Positions 63,293-64,000 of a stretch of DNA of 64,000 bases are shown in pieces. Origin of the DNA: an uncultured bacterium (GTDB lineage Bacteria > Actinomycetota > Coriobacteriia > Coriobacteriales > Coriobacteriaceae); assembly GCA_905214465.1 (NCBI GenBank), contig CAJMMD010000002.1, positions 57,080 through 121,079 on the forward strand, in the 5' to 3' direction. The translations under genes and the position numbers were made by a program. The notes under the pieces were generated by a model that was given only the letters and a program-made list of their open reading frames with translations, was not told where the DNA came from and ran no database searches. Position 1 is the first letter of the stretch. Each line of letters begins with the position of its first letter.

Positions 63293-63760
63293 ATGAACAG
63301 TGCAAGCGCCAAGCGTATCGACATCATCTCGGACACCCACGGCTATTTATCGCCTGCGCTCTTGGATGAGCTTGAGGGCGCAGATCTGATCATCCACGCC
63401 GGCGACCTCACGTCAGAGATGGACTACGAGCACCTATGCACCATCGCCCCCGTGCGGGCCGTCTTGGGCAACAACGATTACTACCGCGACTACGGTCCCG
63501 ATGTAGACCGTCTTGCGCTCTTTACCTACGAAGGCCTCAAATTCGCCGTAGCCCATTACCGCGAAGACCTTCCGGTGGGATCCGTAGACGTAGCCATCAA
63601 CGGCCACACCCACGTAACCAAAGAAGCCCAGGTGGGCCGCTGCCTAGTCCTCAACCCGGGCAGCGCCAGCTACCCCAGAGGCAGCCGAGGCCCCACTATG
63701 GCCAGAATGCTAGTAAAAGACGGCCATGTCATAAGTACCAAGTTTATTGACCTAGACTAA
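63293..63760 (+). CDS. YfcE/MJ0936-type phosphodiesterase
   Basis: 155 residues from ATG 63293 (ggaaggga ahead). Metal-binding motifs are in order: IDIISDTHGYLS, LIIHAGDLTSE, VLGNNDYYRD, VAHYRE and INGHTHVTKEA. Proteins of this family hydrolyse phosphodiesters in vitro. It is a chromosomal relative of the three mobile-element phosphoesterases, but clearly of another subfamily. Confidence 0.9.
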   Translation: MNSASAKRIDIISDTHGYLSPALLDELEGADLIIHAGDLTSEMDYEHLCTIAPVRAVLGNNDYYRDYGPDVDRLALFTYEGLKFAVAHYREDLPVGSVDVAINGHTHVTKEAQVGRCLVLNPGSASYPRGSRGPTMARMLVKDGHVISTKFIDLD

Positions 63761-63771
63761 CCGCAACAAAA

Positions 63772-63802
63772 ACGGGGGATGCACAAGGCATCTCCCGTTT
63801 TT
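63772..63802 (+). terminator. Intrinsic terminator after the YfcE-type gene
   Basis: ACGGGGGATGC (63772-63782) pairs with GCATCTCCCGT (63788-63798) with one G-T pair, then a T-run. Confidence 0.85.
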
Positions 63803-63976
63803 CTTTGAGCCAAAGTAAGAAGTCCAACCAGAACAATCAGACCAACCCCGCCGAGGAACACGCGGGCTAGCCGCGCAGCGGCGCACGCCCGCAAAACTGG
63901 TTGAAGAAAGTGACGGCAGGGAGGGTCTCCGGGGCTGGGGGCGGGGGTTAAGTTTGTCGCGAGTTCCGCACGCAAA

Positions 63977-63999
63977 GGAAAGCACTTAATGTGCTTTCC
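63977..63999. terminator. Hairpin at the window edge
   Basis: GGAAAGCAC (63977-63985) pairs with GTGCTTTCC (63991-63999). On the minus strand it is followed by tttgcg. It may end a gene outside the window. The stretch 63803-63976 shows no gene. Confidence 0.45.
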
Positions 64000-64000
64000 G

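Overview
The window looks like the chromosome of a Collinsella-like gut member of the Coriobacteriia (Actinomycetota). This is inferred from the high-GC codon use, the kinase/FHA/phosphatase/SEDS-PBP division cluster, a fermentative gene set (mannose-family PTS, pyruvate:ferredoxin oxidoreductase, arginine deiminase pathway) and LytS/LytTR-type two-component systems. No 16S rRNA gene is present, so the genus is not proven.

Layout. Positions 1-2528 hold the end of a mannose/fructose/sorbose-family PTS operon (IIB fragment, IIC, IID) followed by a DUF956 (ManO-like) gene. An array of alternating inverted motifs with a 62-bp period (2554-2752) precedes a tRNA-Arg(CCT). Positions 2864-16550 are a 13.6-kb integrative and mobilizable element inserted in the 3' end of that tRNA. 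It is bounded by exact 48-bp att repeats and carries a tyrosine integrase, an excisionase-like gene, a replication/regulator-like winged-helix gene, a MobC-like protein, a relaxase, and a hairpin-rich candidate oriT. Its cargo is a sortase-type CAP-domain adhesin, a lipoprotein, a tiny membrane peptide whose Shine-Dalgarno is buried in a hairpin, and three overlapping metallophosphoesterase genes. A leader peptide and terminator-type attenuator precede the three phosphoesterase genes. The right junction holds a 128-bp tandem duplication with an inverted tRNA fragment, probably a scar of earlier insertion.

Positions 16827-26890 (minus strand) are a cell-wall growth/division operon: membrane Ser/Thr kinase, fhaA, fhaB, PP2C phosphatase, a fused FtsW/RodA-PBP gene, and a PASTA kinase. 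Positions 27035-32110 carry a YcxB-like membrane protein, dnaX, a small membrane protein, ybaB and recR. Positions 32356-36044 are a second signalling set (membrane-anchored linker protein, membrane Ser/Thr kinase, FHA protein). nifJ (36496-40035) follows a structured leader and ends in a nested 125-bp inverted-repeat terminator. A DUF4143-type ATPase gene (minus strand) and a gene fragment come next.

Positions 42529-50777 are the arginine deiminase region: arcC1, a phage-repressor-like regulator with arcA1 on the minus strand, then divergent arcD-arcA2-argF-arcC2. The two carbamate kinase genes and their terminators form a 1,046-bp direct repeat that I see as identical, flanking the pathway. 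The remainder (50814-63760) has a C39-like peptidase, an APC permease with an amidohydrolase, two LytS-type kinase/LytTR regulator pairs, a zinc-dependent phospholipase C-like protein, an MFS transporter, a glycosyltransferase and a YfcE-type phosphodiesterase.

The most unusual signals are the leader-peptide attenuator over the triple phosphoesterase cassette, the exact carbamate kinase repeats around the arginine pathway, the 62-bp-period inverted array, and the hairpin tract beside the mobilization genes.
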